This document shows positions 1-9,688 of a stretch of DNA of 64,000 nucleotides, one piece after another. This DNA comes from PALSA-612 sp963711315 (GTDB taxonomy: Bacteria > Actinomycetota > Thermoleophilia > Gaiellales > Gaiellaceae). The stretch is taken from contig CAVQDQ010000001.1 of the NCBI GenBank assembly GCA_963711315.1, positions 1-64,000 of the forward strand, in the 5' to 3' direction. A program made the translations under genes and the position numbers. A model generated the notes under the pieces. It did no database searches, was not told where the DNA came from, and saw only the letters and a list, made by a program, of their open reading frames with translations. Each line of letters starts with the position of its first letter. Position 1 is the first letter of the stretch.

Positions 1-1117
1 CACGGCGCGCTCAGTTGCGCCTCCCCAGCGGGCGCGTGTACCCGGGCCGGCACGGGCGACCCTATCGTCGTCACCGTCACCTCGAACGACGTCTTCCGCC
101 GGCTCGCGCGCTCCCCGGGCCTCGGCTTCGGCGAGTCCTACGCCGCCGGCGACTGGCACACCGACGACCTGCCCGGACTGATCGCGCTCGTCGTGCGCAA
201 CCTCGAGACCTGGCGCGCCGGCTCGCGCCTCGCGCGGCTCGACCGCCACCGCCCCACCTCTCCCCCCGGCAGGGCATGCGCAAGGCCCGGGCGAACATCC
301 AGTACCACTACGACCTCGGCAACGACCTCTACCGGCTCTTCCTCGACGACTCGATGACCTACTCCTGCGCGCTATGGCAGGAGGGCGACACGCTCGAGCA
401 GGCACAGGCGCGAAAGCTGCGGACGATCTGCGAGAAGCTGCGCCTGAGCCCCGGCGACCACGTGCTCGAGATCGGCTGCGGCTGGGGCAGCTTCGCGCTG
501 ATGGCGGCCGACGAGTACGGCGCGCGGGTCACCGGCGTCACGCTCTCCCAGCAGCAGCTCGAGCTCGCCCGCGAGCGCGTCGCGGCGGCCGGCCTCGCCG
601 ACCGCATCGAGATCGCCTGCAGGACTACCGAACGCTCGAGGGACAGTTCTGGAAGTCGCCTGGATCGAGATGCTGGAGGCGATCGGCTACGCGCAAACCC
701 AACCTCTTCGCCGCCTGCGACCGGCTGCTCGCCCCCGGCAGCCTCGCCGCGATCCAGGTGATCGGGATGCCCGACCAGCGCTTCGAGCGCTACCGGCGCG
801 AGGAAGACTGGATCCAGCGCTACATCTTCCCCGGCTCGCTGCTGCCCTTCGCTCCAGGCGCTGCAGACGGCGATGAGCGGCGCCTCGGGCCTGATGGTCG
901 TCGGCTCGACGAGATCGGACCACACTACGCCGACACGCTCAAGGTCTGGCGCGAGCGGTTCTTTGCGAGCCTCCCCGAGGTACGCGCGCTCGGCTTCGAC
1001 GACTGCTTCGTCCGGATCTGGGACTTCTACCTCGCCTCCTGTGAGGCGCTGTTCAGGACGCGCGCGATCCGCGACATGCAGCTCGTCCTCGGCCGGCCCT
1101 TCGAGGAGCCCGCATGA
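1..1117 (+). CDS. cfa: Cyclopropane-fatty-acyl-phospholipid synthase, 5' partial and multiply frameshifted
   Basis: Transfers a methylene from S-adenosylmethionine to double bonds of membrane phospholipid acyl chains. The start lies before the window. The reading moves from frame 1 (to about 265) to frame 3, which carries YHYDLGNDLYRLFLDDSMTY and the SAM motif LEIGCGWGSFAL. It then goes to frame 2 from about 620 (QDYRTLEGQF), briefly to frame 1 near 670 (IEMLEAIGYA), frame 2 (FAACDRLLAPG, QVIGMPDQRFERYRREEDWI), frame 3 near 870 (AMSGASGLMVV) and back to frame 2 to the stop. At least five indels are needed, which fits sequence error better than gene decay because every segment still matches the family. 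Its stop overlaps the desaturase start (ATGA), so the two lipid-modifying genes are probably one operon. Confidence 0.85.
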
Positions 1118-2030
1118 CGAGGATCAAGACCGTCCGAGAGTGGACGAGCGTCCCGAGCCAGCTCGCCGGGATCGTGGCCGTCGTCGTGCCACCGCTCGGG
1201 CTGGTTACCGCCGTCTGGCTGCTCTGGGAACGCGGCGTGCGCCCGGTCGACCTCGTGCTGCTCGCGGGGTTCTACGTGGCCTGCGGGCTGGGGATCACCG
1301 TCGGCTTCCACCGGCTCTTCACGCACAAGAGCTTCGAGACGGGCGCGCCGCTCCGTGGCTTGTGGGCGATTCTCGGGAGCATGGCGATGCAGGGCCCGGT
1401 CACCCGTGGGTCACCGACCACCGCAAGCACCACGCGCTTTCCGACCGGCCGGGCGACCCGCACTCCCCGCACGCCGGGCACGGCGACTCGCTGGCCGAGC
1501 ACGTGCTCGGGCTGTGGCCTCGCACATCGGTTGGCTCTTCTCGACCAAGGGCCTCGAACGCGGGGTCGAGTACGGCGCGACCTGTACGAGGACCGGCTCG
1601 TGCGGGGGATCGATCGTCTCTACCTGCTGTGGGTCGCGTGACGCTCGGGCTTCCGTTCCTCGCCGGATACCTCGCCGGCGGAAGCTGGCAGCGGGGCCTC
1701 GAGGCGATGGTCTGGGCCGGCCTCGTTCGGATCTTCCTGTTCCAGCACGTGACGTTCTCGATCAACTCGATCTGCCATTTCTTCGGCGAGCAGCCGTTCC
1801 GCACCCGCGACGAGAGCCGCAACGTCTGGCTGCTGGCGATCCCGTCGTTCGGCGAGTCGTGGCACAACGGGCACCACGCATTCCCGGCCTCGGCAGTCCA
1901 CGGTCTCGATCCCGCCCAGCTCAACCTCTCGGCGCTCGTGATCCGTGGCATGGAGAAGCTCCGCCTCGCGACCAAGGTCAAGCGCCCCGACTCACAGCAG
2001 ATAGAGCGACGACGGGTCGTGGCCGAATGA
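1114..2030 (+). CDS. Acyl-CoA/acyl-lipid delta-9 type fatty acid desaturase, frameshifted
   Basis: Integral membrane di-iron desaturase that introduces a double bond into fatty acyl chains. All three histidine boxes are visible: HRLFTH in frame 1 near 1310, HRKHH in frame 3 near 1420 and HNGHH in frame 3 near 1865. The N-terminus carries two hydrophobic segments (VVVPPLGLVTAVWLLW, LVLLAGFYVACGL). The frame changes near 1400, 1520, 1570 and 1625, so at least four indels separate the segments. The start ATG overlaps the cyclopropane synthase stop. An unsaturated product would be the substrate of that neighbour, which supports joint function in membrane lipid tailoring. Confidence 0.85.
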
Positions 2031-2046
2031 CGCCGCGGCAAGGACA

Positions 2047-3680
2047 TTGCGCGCCGGCGGCGAGCGGGTAGCACAGGACGAGCGCCTGACCCCGGCAACG
2101 AACGACCGCAACCGCTGGCTCGCCCTTGTCGCGCTGACGATCGGCGTGGCGATGATCATCGTCGACGCGACGATCGTCAATGTCGCGATTCCGTCGATCA
2201 TCCGCGACCTCCACATCGGGATCACCCAGGCCGAGTGGGCGAACTCGATCTATTCGCTGGTCTTCGCTGCGCTCCTGATCAGCGTCGGTCGCATCGGCGA
2301 CGTCACCGGGCGCCGTCGCGTGTTCATCTGGGGCCTCGTCGTCTTCCTCGCCGCAAGCCTGATCACCGCGCTGGCGCCCTCGGGCCGGTCCTTCTCGCGG
2401 GCCGCTTTCTCCAGGGCGTGGGCGGGGCGCTGATCCTCCCGTCGACGCTGTCGATCGTGAACGCGACCTTCCGCGGGCGCGAGCGGGCGATCGCCTTCGG
2501 GATCTGGGGCTCGGTGATCGGCGGGATGGCGGCACTCGGCCCGCTCGCCGGCGGCTGGTTCGTCACCAACCTGAGCTGGCGCTGGGCGTTCTACGTCAAC
2601 CTGCCGGTCGGAGCACTTGCGCTCGCCGGTGCCTTCCTCTACGTCGGCGAGAGCCGCGACCCGGACGCACGCCCGGGCTTCGATCCGCCCGGCATCGCGC
2701 TTTCGACCATCGGCTTCCTCGGCATCGTCTTCGGGCTGATCGAGGGGCAGACCTACGGCTGGTGGACAGCTCACCAGGAGTTCCTCGGCCTCTCGCCCGG
2801 CGGGCTGTCGGTGATCCCGTTCGCGTTCGCGCTCGGCGCGCTCTCGCTCGCGGGCTTCGTCCTCGTCGAGCGGCGGCGTGCGCTCGCGGGACGTCCGGTG
2901 CTCGTCGACTTCTCGCTCTTCCGGATTCCGACCTTCCGCTACGGGAACGTCGCTGTCCTGATCGTCGGGCTCGGCGAGCTCGGGCTCGTCTTCGTGATCC
3001 CGCTCTTCCTGCAGTCGGTGCTCGGACTCTCGGCCTTCGACACCGGGCTCGTGCTGACCGCCCTCGCCGCAGGAGCATTCCTCGCCGGCGGGCTCGCCGC
3101 GCCTCTCACCCGCCGAATCGGGCCGCACCGAGTCGTGCAACTCGGTCTCGCGATCGAGGTCGTCGGCATCGTCGCCGTCGGCCTCACCTTCTCCGCCGAC
3201 CGCCCGGCCTGGCAGTTCTGCCCGCAGCTGTTCGTCTACGGGATCGGCGTTGGCTTCGCGACCGCGCAGCTGACGAGCCTCATCCTCGCGGACGTGCCGC
3301 GCGCCCAGTCAGGAGAGGGATCGGGGATCCAGAGCACGTCGAGGCAGGTCGGCTCCGCGCTCGGGATCGCAATACTCGGCACCGCGCTCACGACCGGGCT
3401 CGCCTCCGGCACCCGCGCCCGCCTCGAAGCAGTCCCGTCGATCCCGCCTCCACAGCGCGCGGCGATCACGGCCGCCGTGGAGCGAAGCGGCGGAGCAGTG
3501 CTGCCCGCCTTCCGCCGCTCGCCACAGCTCCAGCCCGCGGTCGCACCGGTCGAGGAGGCGTTCGTCGCGAGCGCGCGACAAGCCGCTTTCATCGCCGGCG
3601 CGTTCGTCCTGGTCGGGCTCGCCGCCGCGTTCAGGCTGCGGCCCGGCGGGCAATATGAGCCCGAGCCGGAGCCAACCTAG
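2047..3680 (+). CDS. MFS drug exporter, DHA2/EmrB-QacA type (14 TM), one frameshift
   Basis: Proton-driven multidrug efflux permease of the major facilitator superfamily. Frame 1 encodes the N-terminus with the family-typical DATIVNVAIPSI helix and the loop RIGDVTGRRRVF. The reading shifts to frame 3 near 2390 (LAGRFLQGVGGALILPSTLS, motif C region) and continues to the stop with many hydrophobic segments, about 14 in all. The TTG at 2047 is the first start in this frame. An ATG at 2027, overlapping the desaturase stop, is in another frame and would need an upstream indel. Length of about 540 residues is normal for the family. Substrate cannot be told from sequence. Confidence 0.85.
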
Positions 3681-3782
3681 TTCAGAGCAGCGGACGCGCC
3701 CCGGACAGAGCCTGCGAGCTGACCATCCAACTCTTACACCAGCAGAGCAAGTTCTCAGCAGCGCAAGTTCTTGTGCATTGAG

Positions 3783-3804
3783 TTGGGGAAACAAGGTTTC
3801 CCAA
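3783..3804. other. Inverted repeat downstream of the exporter gene
   Basis: A nine-base stem (TTGGGAAAC against GTTTCCCAA, one bulged G, loop AAG) lies about 100 bases after the exporter stop and before the convergent lipoprotein gene. There is no T-run on either side, so it is at best a weak terminator. The rest of 3681-3935 shows no convincing gene. Confidence 0.3.
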
Positions 3805-3935
3805 ACTCTTTCGGAAGCTTACGATTGCGAACTGATTGCCCGACGCTTAAGCCGGCGCGCGTGACAGCCCGTCGCAGTTCCCGCATTTCGCGACCAACTG
3901 GCGGAGTGTCTATCGCAAGCCGCCTGGCCTTCGGC

Positions 3936-4460
3936 CTAGGGGTGGTATTGCTGGTCGAGTGAGACTGCCGGGTTTGGGTACTTGTTGCCGACCCGAATCC
4001 AGAAGCCCGAGTGTTTCGTGGGATCGAACAGCGAGCGGTGCCGCGGGTTCTTGCCCTTGACGATCTGCGCAAGCTCCGAGACCGGGATCGTCGTCGGGCG
4101 AAGTCCCTTGCTGAGGACGGTGGCCTGCGCGGTTGGCAACACCACGTACGTCAACAGGCGGTGACCTTCCTCGACCGTGTAACTGTCGTTCGGAACCGCC
4201 TCACCTGGCTGAAGAACGCCGTCCTCGACAGCGGCACGCTCCGCCGCCGTCCCTGTGAGCAGCCACGCAGGATCGAACCGCAACTCGAAGCGGCTGCCCT
4301 TGCGCGTCAGCGACTTGATGTGGCCATACAGCACGGTCTCGTGGCTTGCGCTCGGCGTCGTGCTGGTGACGGTTACCGTCTTCGTACTCCCGCACCCCCC
4401 TGCGACGACCGCCATGCCGGTGGCGACAAACACGACGAAGGGACGGACGCCGTGCTTCAC
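3936..4460 (-). CDS. Putative lipoprotein of unknown function
   Basis: 174 residues with a classical lipoprotein signal: positively charged start, hydrophobic stretch and lipobox VAGGC near residue 23, followed by a Ser/Thr-rich linker (STKTVTVTSTTPSA). The exported part has no motif I recognise. It contains LYGHIKSLTRKGSRFELRFD, which looks like a small beta-barrel or OB-like start, and a C-terminal segment with several prolines and glycines. Predicted to be anchored to the outer face of the membrane. The gene stands alone, facing the exporter. The ATG at 4460 is chosen because the signal peptide begins there. Confidence 0.75.
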   Translation of the reverse strand: MKHGVRPFVVFVATGMAVVAGGCGSTKTVTVTSTTPSASHETVLYGHIKSLTRKGSRFELRFDPAWLLTGTAAERAAVEDGVLQPGEAVPNDSYTVEEGHRLLTYVVLPTAQATVLSKGLRPTTIPVSELAQIVKGKNPRHRSLFDPTKHSGFWIRVGNKYPNPAVSLDQQYHP

Positions 4461-4479
4461 GCCCTGAGTCTACGCCCGC

Positions 4480-4600
4480 CTAGAGCGCCATCGCCTCCCG
4501 CGCCGCCTCGTCCGGCCGCTGTCTGTCGAACAGGTGGATTTGGCGGCGCTCGGTGATAGCGCTCGTGTCGCACTTCCACCAGATCACGACATGAGGCGGA
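4480..4600 (-). pseudogene. Possible C-terminal gene fragment of unknown origin
   Basis: The interval 4461-4906 has no full gene. Only the 3' end of one minus frame looks coding: about 36 residues, with WWKCDTSAITERRQIHLFDR followed by a charged alanine-rich tail and a stop at 4480. Upstream of about 4600 the frame loses normal codon character. This may be the tail of a decayed gene. The upper boundary is approximate and I do not recognise the family. Confidence 0.25.
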
Positions 4601-4906
4601 CTGTCAACGGCGTCTGCGGCGCGTACCCCGTTTCGACGACCATATGACTTCCTCCCACTGCCCACGGCTGAGCCTCCCATATGGATTTCGCAAAGACCCC
4701 CGCTCGCCTGACTCGGGCTGTCGCCTTCCCCACAAAGTGCGACATTCGGCTCCCCGCCCGATAATTGCCACCCAACGATGCTTAGGTCGATGTCGACAGC
4801 CCGGATGGGGGTGAGCTCGCTTGACACCGGGCAGCAGCAGTACTCGGGGGCGGCGCAGCCGCGAAACTCGTGATCGAAGCCCTCGGCGTCTAGGAAGGAG
4901 AAGCAC

Positions 4907-5479
4907 ATGGACAAGATCGCGGTGATCGGAGCCGGGAATATCGGTCGTACGCTCGGCGGAAAGTGGGCCGCGGCCGGCGACGAGGTCGTCTACGGCGTCC
5001 GCTCACCAGGCGCACCCGGGACGGCGACGGTCGCCGACGCGGTCGCTGACGCGGAGGTCGTCGTGCTTGCTGTACCGGGCGCAGCCGCAAAGGAGGTGAT
5101 CACCTCGCTCGGCGAAGCGCTCGCCGGAAAGGTCGTGATCGACGCGACCAACGACATCCAGGGCGCCGGCAAGCTGCACGCCCTCGACGAGCTCGCCGAC
5201 GGCGCCCATCCCGTCCGAGCGTTCAACACGCTCGGCTGGGAGAACTTCGCCGATCCGGTGTTCGACGGCGTCACGGCCGACCTCTTCTACGCCGCTGAGG
5301 ATGGCGCCGCGAAAGGGGTCGCCGACAGGCTCATCACCGAAGTCGGGCTCCGGCCCGTTTGGCTCGGCGGCGTCGACGCTTTCGACCTCGTCGACTCGCT
5401 AACACGGCTCTGGTTCACACTCGCCTTCCAACGCAAGCTCGGCCGCCGGCTCGCATTCAAGATGCTCGTCGGCCAATGA
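4907..5479 (+). CDS. NADPH-dependent F420 reductase-like oxidoreductase
   Basis: 190-residue Rossmann protein of the F420_oxidored (NAD-binding) family. It begins with the dinucleotide motif IAVIGAGNIGRTLGGKW at residues 4-20. The middle part (VVVLAVPGAAAKEVI, GKVVIDATND) and the later VRAFNTLGWENFADP are typical of the small single-domain members that reduce F420 or act as related dehydrogenases. A good ribosome site (AAGGAG) lies eight bases before the ATG. No partner gene adjoins it. An F420 role fits with the LLM-type gene at 24.9 kb, but the cofactor is inferred from family. Confidence 0.75.
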   Translation: MDKIAVIGAGNIGRTLGGKWAAAGDEVVYGVRSPGAPGTATVADAVADAEVVVLAVPGAAAKEVITSLGEALAGKVVIDATNDIQGAGKLHALDELADGAHPVRAFNTLGWENFADPVFDGVTADLFYAAEDGAAKGVADRLITEVGLRPVWLGGVDAFDLVDSLTRLWFTLAFQRKLGRRLAFKMLVGQ

Positions 5480-5596
5480 TCGTCGACCACGGTTCTCGCC
5501 GGGCAAGACCATCCCGTACGGGCGCCGGCGCTAACTGACACAGTGACCCCCGATTCGAAGAATGCGGTGAGGGGCGAAGCGCATGACCGACAACAG

Positions 5597-6328
5597 ATGA
5601 ACCTCGCCCACGAGCTTCGGGGCGCCAACGTGTTGGTGATCGGAGGCTCGAGCGGCATCGGCTTGGCGATCGCACGCCGAGCGCACGCCGCCGGAGCGTC
5701 GATTGCGATCGCCTCCCGTTCCTCGGAGCGGCTCGAAGCAGCGCGTGGAGTGATTGGGCCAGACACTGCCGTCTACAACCTCGACGTATCGAACGCCGAT
5801 CAGGTCGACGAGACCTTCGAATCCCTCGGGGAACTCGACCATGTCGTGTCGTCGATTCCCAGCCACAGTCCCGTCGGAGCGCTGGAATCGCTGGACCTGT
5901 CGGCTGCGCGCACCGCGTTCGACCTCAAACTGTTCGGCAACGTGAACGTCGCTCGTGCCGCCGCCCGGAGCGTCGTTGCAGGCGGATCGATCACGATGAT
6001 CGCCGCGATCTCTTCGCGCATCGGATCTCCCGGCATGTCGTTGCTCGGCGCAGGGAACGCCGCCGTCGAGTCGCTCGGGAGAAACCTGGCGTCAGAACTG
6101 GCTCCAATCAGGGTCAATGTGATCAGCCCTGGAATCGTCGACACGGACTACTGGGCTCACCTCGAACCCGAGCAGCGGGAAGCAATGCTGCGAGACGCAG
6201 CGAGCAAGCTGCCAACCGGGCGCGTCGCAACCGCCGACGACATCGCGACGATCGCGACCGCTCTCATGACGAGCCGGAACATCACCGGTGCCGTCGTCGA
6301 TGTCGATGGCGGAATGCTGCTGCACTGA
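5597..6328 (+). CDS. SDR-family oxidoreductase lacking the YxxxK catalytic pair
   Basis: Short-chain dehydrogenase fold of 243 residues. The nucleotide-binding motif GGSSGIG is intact near residue 15, and the C-terminal RVNVISPGIVDTDYW and GAVVDVDGGMLLH segments are normal. At the catalytic position, where the family reads YxxSK, this protein reads LLGAGNAAVESL, so the Tyr is Leu and the Lys is Asn. The Ser of the triad region (AAISSRIG) remains. The protein may therefore be a non-canonical or non-enzymatic SDR. I prefer ATG 5597, close before the first beta strand, to the GTG at 5543. Confidence 0.75.
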   Translation: MNLAHELRGANVLVIGGSSGIGLAIARRAHAAGASIAIASRSSERLEAARGVIGPDTAVYNLDVSNADQVDETFESLGELDHVVSSIPSHSPVGALESLDLSAARTAFDLKLFGNVNVARAAARSVVAGGSITMIAAISSRIGSPGMSLLGAGNAAVESLGRNLASELAPIRVNVISPGIVDTDYWAHLEPEQREAMLRDAASKLPTGRVATADDIATIATALMTSRNITGAVVDVDGGMLLH

Positions 6329-6681
6329 TGCCGTCTCGAGAGGGGCAAGGAGCCGGGCGGTTCCTACCTTCGGTCCTGTGGCGAGGTCGGCACGGACGGG
6401 AAGAAGGCCCTGATCCCTTCCTACTTATCTCCGGGATAGATAGCGAACGATTGCGAACTGATGTTGCCGAGTGAAGGTCGCGCGGCGGCGCCCGAGCGCA
6501 TTCAGACTTCGAACTAACAGTTCCCTGGCTCGTCGCCTCTCAGGCTTCAGCTCGGAAGAGCGCGCATGAAGCCGCTTCGTGGCGGAAGGAACGCGCGGGT
6601 CGAGCTTGCAGAGCGCAGAGAGCAGGGGCGTGGTCCCGACTGCGCCCAGGCATGGCGACGTACTGCACTAGTCTCTTCGAG

Positions 6682-8412
6682 ATGAGTAGCAGCGGCGTGA
6701 GCGCCCGCGATCCAGCCACTCCCGAACGAAGCGATTTCATCCGCGAGATCGTCGCCGCCGATGTGCGCGAGGGCAGGGTCTCGAAGGTCGTGACCCGCTT
6801 CCCGCCCGAGCCGAACGGATACCTCCACATCGGCCACCCCAAGGCGATCGCGCTCAACTTCGGGATCGCGCAGGAGTTCGGCGGTCGCTGCCACCTGCGC
6901 TTCGACGACACCAACCCGATCAAGGAAGAGCAGGAGTACATCGACTCGATCCAGGAAGACATCCGCTGGCTCGGCTTCGACTGGGGCGAGAATCTCTACT
7001 TCGCCTCCGACTACTTTCACCAGCTCTACGACTGGGCCGTCCACCTGATCAAGGACGGCAAGGCGTACGTCGACGACCTCTCCTCCGACGAGATCCGCGA
7101 GCACCGCGGCACCCTCACCGAGCCGGGCAAGAACAGCCCCTGGCGCGACCGTTCAATCGATGACAACCTCGACCTGTTCGAGCGCATGCGCGCCGGCGAG
7201 TTTCCGGACGGCGCCAGGGTGCTGAGGGCCAAGATCGACATGGCCTCGCCCAACATCAACATGCGCGACCCGGTGCTCTACCGGATCCTGCATGCGAGCC
7301 ACCCGCGGACCGGCGACGAGTGGTGCATCTATCCGCTGTACGACTTCGCCCACGGCCAGTCGGACGCGATCGAGGGCATCACCCACTCCCTCTGCACGCT
7401 CGAGTTCGAGGATCACCGGCCGCTCTACGACTGGCTGATCGAGAACCTGCCGGTGCCTTCGCGCCCGCACCAGTACGAATTCTCCCGCCTCAACTTGACG
7501 TACACCGTGCTCTCGAAGCGCTTCCTGGGGCGTCTCGTGAGCGAGGGCTACGTGCGAGGCTGGGACGATCCGCGCATGCCCACCGTCTCGGCCCTGCGCC
7601 GGCGCGGCTTTCCGCCCGAGGGTCTGCGCAATTTCCTGGACGTAGTCGGCTTGGGAGGCAAGGGCAAGACTGTCGTCGAGATCGAGATGCTCGAGCATGA
7701 GGTCAGGGACGTGCTGAACCGGACGGCGCCGCGACGTTTCGCCATCCTGCGCCCGCTCAGGCTCGTGATCGAGAACTACCCGGAGGGGCAGGTCGAGGAG
7801 ATGGAGGCGGTCAACAATCCGGAGGATCCTTCGGCCGGGACGCGCAAGGTGCCCTTCGCGCGCGAGCTCTGGATCGAGCGCGACGACTTCATGGAGGACC
7901 CGCCCAGCAAGTTCTTCCGCCTCGCCCCTGGCCGCGAGGTGCGTCTGCGCTACGCCTACTTCGTGACCTGCACCGACGTGGTGAAGGACGCAAGCGGCGA
8001 GATCGTCGAGCTCCGCTGCACCTACGATCCGGAGACGCGCGGCGGCGACGCCGCGGACGGGCGCCGGCCCAAGGCGACGCTGCACTGGCTCTCGGCCGAA
8101 CACGCCGCGCCCGCCGAAGTTCGTCTCTATGACCGTCTCTTCACCCGCCCCGACCCCGACGCTGACGGTGACCTCTTCGCCGACCTCAACCCCAACTCGG
8201 AGACGGTGCTCGAGGACTGCCTCGTCGAGCCTGCGCTCGCGGAGCTGCCGGTCGGCGAGACCGTGCAGCTCGAGCGCCTCGGCTACTTCTGCCCGGATCC
8301 CGACTCGACGCCGGGTCGGCTCGTCTTCAACCGCACCCTCGGCCTCAGGGACACCTGGGCCAAGGCTCCAAGCGCAGGGCCAGCGGCCATAACGACGAGT
8401 GGCAGCCGGTAG
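6682..8412 (+). CDS. glnS: Glutamine--tRNA ligase
   Basis: Class I aminoacyl-tRNA synthetase that charges tRNA-Gln with glutamine in the cytoplasm. The class I signature is present as FPPEPNGYLHIGHPKAI (HIGH) near residue 36, and the second signature as VLSKRFLGRLV (KMSKS variant) near residue 280. The C-terminal anticodon-binding beta-barrels follow, with the segment AYFVTCTDVVKDASGEIVEL. The length of about 577 residues is close to E. coli GlnS. I choose ATG 6682 because upstream codons (from 6652) do not look conserved. The 353 bases before it (6329-6681) contain no gene I can support. The enzyme is unusual for an actinobacterium, since most make Gln-tRNA by amidation. Confidence 0.93.
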   Translation: MSSSGVSARDPATPERSDFIREIVAADVREGRVSKVVTRFPPEPNGYLHIGHPKAIALNFGIAQEFGGRCHLRFDDTNPIKEEQEYIDSIQEDIRWLGFDWGENLYFASDYFHQLYDWAVHLIKDGKAYVDDLSSDEIREHRGTLTEPGKNSPWRDRSIDDNLDLFERMRAGEFPDGARVLRAKIDMASPNINMRDPVLYRILHASHPRTGDEWCIYPLYDFAHGQSDAIEGITHSLCTLEFEDHRPLYDWLIENLPVPSRPHQYEFSRLNLTYTVLSKRFLGRLVSEGYVRGWDDPRMPTVSALRRRGFPPEGLRNFLDVVGLGGKGKTVVEIEMLEHEVRDVLNRTAPRRFAILRPLRLVIENYPEGQVEEMEAVNNPEDPSAGTRKVPFARELWIERDDFMEDPPSKFFRLAPGREVRLRYAYFVTCTDVVKDASGEIVELRCTYDPETRGGDAADGRRPKATLHWLSAEHAAPAEVRLYDRLFTRPDPDADGDLFADLNPNSETVLEDCLVEPALAELPVGETVQLERLGYFCPDPDSTPGRLVFNRTLGLRDTWAKAPSAGPAAITTSGSR

Positions 8413-8597
8413 AGACTGAGGCCGCGCCTCTCTGCGCGGCGACGATCGTCAACGCAGGACAGCGGAAGGCCACTGCGGCTTGGAACATCAGCCCGACCCC
8501 GGCCAGGCACTGACAATCCCGGCCTCAGCGCACGGGCCAGCGGCAACAATCGAGCCGTTGTCGCGATTCCCGCATTCTGCGACGCCGCCCGAGGTCG

Positions 8598-8762
8598 CTA
8601 TTTCTCGACGACCACGGTGCGCTCTTCGGCTTGTGCCACCGCGTCGGCTGCCGTCTCGGCCTCCTCCCGGCTGGCGTATTCCTCGGTCTCGCCTTCTCCG
8701 TAGTCGACGTGCCACATGTCGTGTTCCTCGTAGACGCGGATCGGCGGTCCGCTCTCGGGCAT
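8598..8762 (-). CDS. Small DUF2188-like protein, copy 1
   Basis: 54 residues starting MPESGPPIRVYEEHDMWHVDYG and ending in an acidic/alanine helix with EEAETAADAVAQAEERTVVV. The beta-hairpin followed by an alanine-rich helix is the pattern of DUF2188-type proteins, whose function is unknown. A second copy with the same length and about two-thirds identity lies at 57979-58143. ATG 8762 is chosen because the other copy begins at the same residue. Confidence 0.65.
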   Translation of the reverse strand: MPESGPPIRVYEEHDMWHVDYGEGETEEYASREEAETAADAVAQAEERTVVVEK

Positions 8763-8778
8763 GTGTGCCGCTTCTTCT

Positions 8779-9006
8779 CTATGAGCTTCCCCGCTCGACA
8801 GGGTCGTGCGGCGTATCAGCGTGACCTTCGATCTCAATCCTGACGATCGCGCTCCCGCGTACACGAGAGCGCCCGTCGTCCGACGAAAACCAATTGCGAT
8901 CACCGGCGTTCTCGATCTTCTCCATCAGCTCTTGAGCTGAGCCTTCTCCAAGGTCGAGGTCGCACTCGTGGCCACCGACAAGCCACACCCTCAGTCGCTC
9001 TGCCAT
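8779..9006 (-). CDS. Conserved small hypothetical protein
   Basis: 75 residues, MAERLRVWLVGGHECDLDLG at the start, then a short helix (SAQELMEKIENA) and a stretch with FSSDDGRSRVRGSAIVRIEI. The pattern suggests a small alpha/beta domain. It stands 16 bases upstream of the DUF2188-like gene on the same strand and may be cotranscribed with it. I do not recognise a named family. Confidence 0.55.
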   Translation of the reverse strand: MAERLRVWLVGGHECDLDLGEGSAQELMEKIENAGDRNWFSSDDGRSRVRGSAIVRIEIEGHADTPHDPVERGSS

Positions 9007-9107
9007 GTCGGCACCTTAGACCAGTCCAAGCGAACAGCGAGGCGCTGCTCGACGAACTCGCGGCCCTCCTGACGAGTGTTGAACCCACGGCGTAGAATCG
9101 GTGCGCC

Positions 9108-9332
9108 TTGACGACACAGGAGGACATCGCGACCGTCGCTCGCCAGCTGGCCGATCTCACTCAGATCGTGGAAGGGATGGCAGGTCAGGTCACGGAACTT
9201 CTCGGGCGCGCTGAGGACCAGCGAGAGCGCACGGACACGCAGCAAGAACGCATTGAACTAGCCGCGCGAGAACTGACCGACGTCAGTGATCGTCTGCAAG
9301 CGGCGGCGAACGCGCTCCGACAGTCAGTCTGA
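9108..9332 (+). CDS. Small coiled-coil protein
   Basis: 74 residues from a TTG start. Nearly the whole protein is a heptad-like helix: DIATVARQLADLTQIVEGMA, then many Glu, Gln and Arg, ending LQAAANALRQSV. There is no signal peptide or metal site. Such proteins often oligomerise, but no partner is visible. The following 356 bases (9333-9688) contain no gene I can support. Confidence 0.5.
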   Translation: MTTQEDIATVARQLADLTQIVEGMAGQVTELLGRAEDQRERTDTQQERIELAARELTDVSDRLQAAANALRQSV

Positions 9333-9688
9333 TCGCCTAGCGGTACACACACCCACGCCGGAGTCGCCGCACGAGTCCGCGCTGGCGATCACGGAGGCAG
9401 GTCGAGGCGTCGTCAGCTCTCCACCGCGTGTCAAGCGCCTCCTGGCAGCAACGGGCGCCGGGTGACTGTGAGCCCGCGTTCTCCGCCGCCGGCGCTGGCG
9501 GACTGGGATTCGGAGGGAGGCTGCGTGGAACGCGACCTCGACTAACGGTTCCGGCCGATTCCTTCAGCGTCGCTCGCCCGAGAGAGGAAGCGTCACAGCA
9601 GCGCTCGGTGACGGGCAGCGCCTCCGTTCGATGAGAGAAGGCCCGCCGAAGCAGGCCCTCTCGGTGTACGAAGTCTGCTTCGAGGCTG

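Noticed and set aside
4480..4914. Full 144-codon minus frame
   Set aside because: Only the last 36 codons look coding; the start would lie inside the next gene on the other strand.
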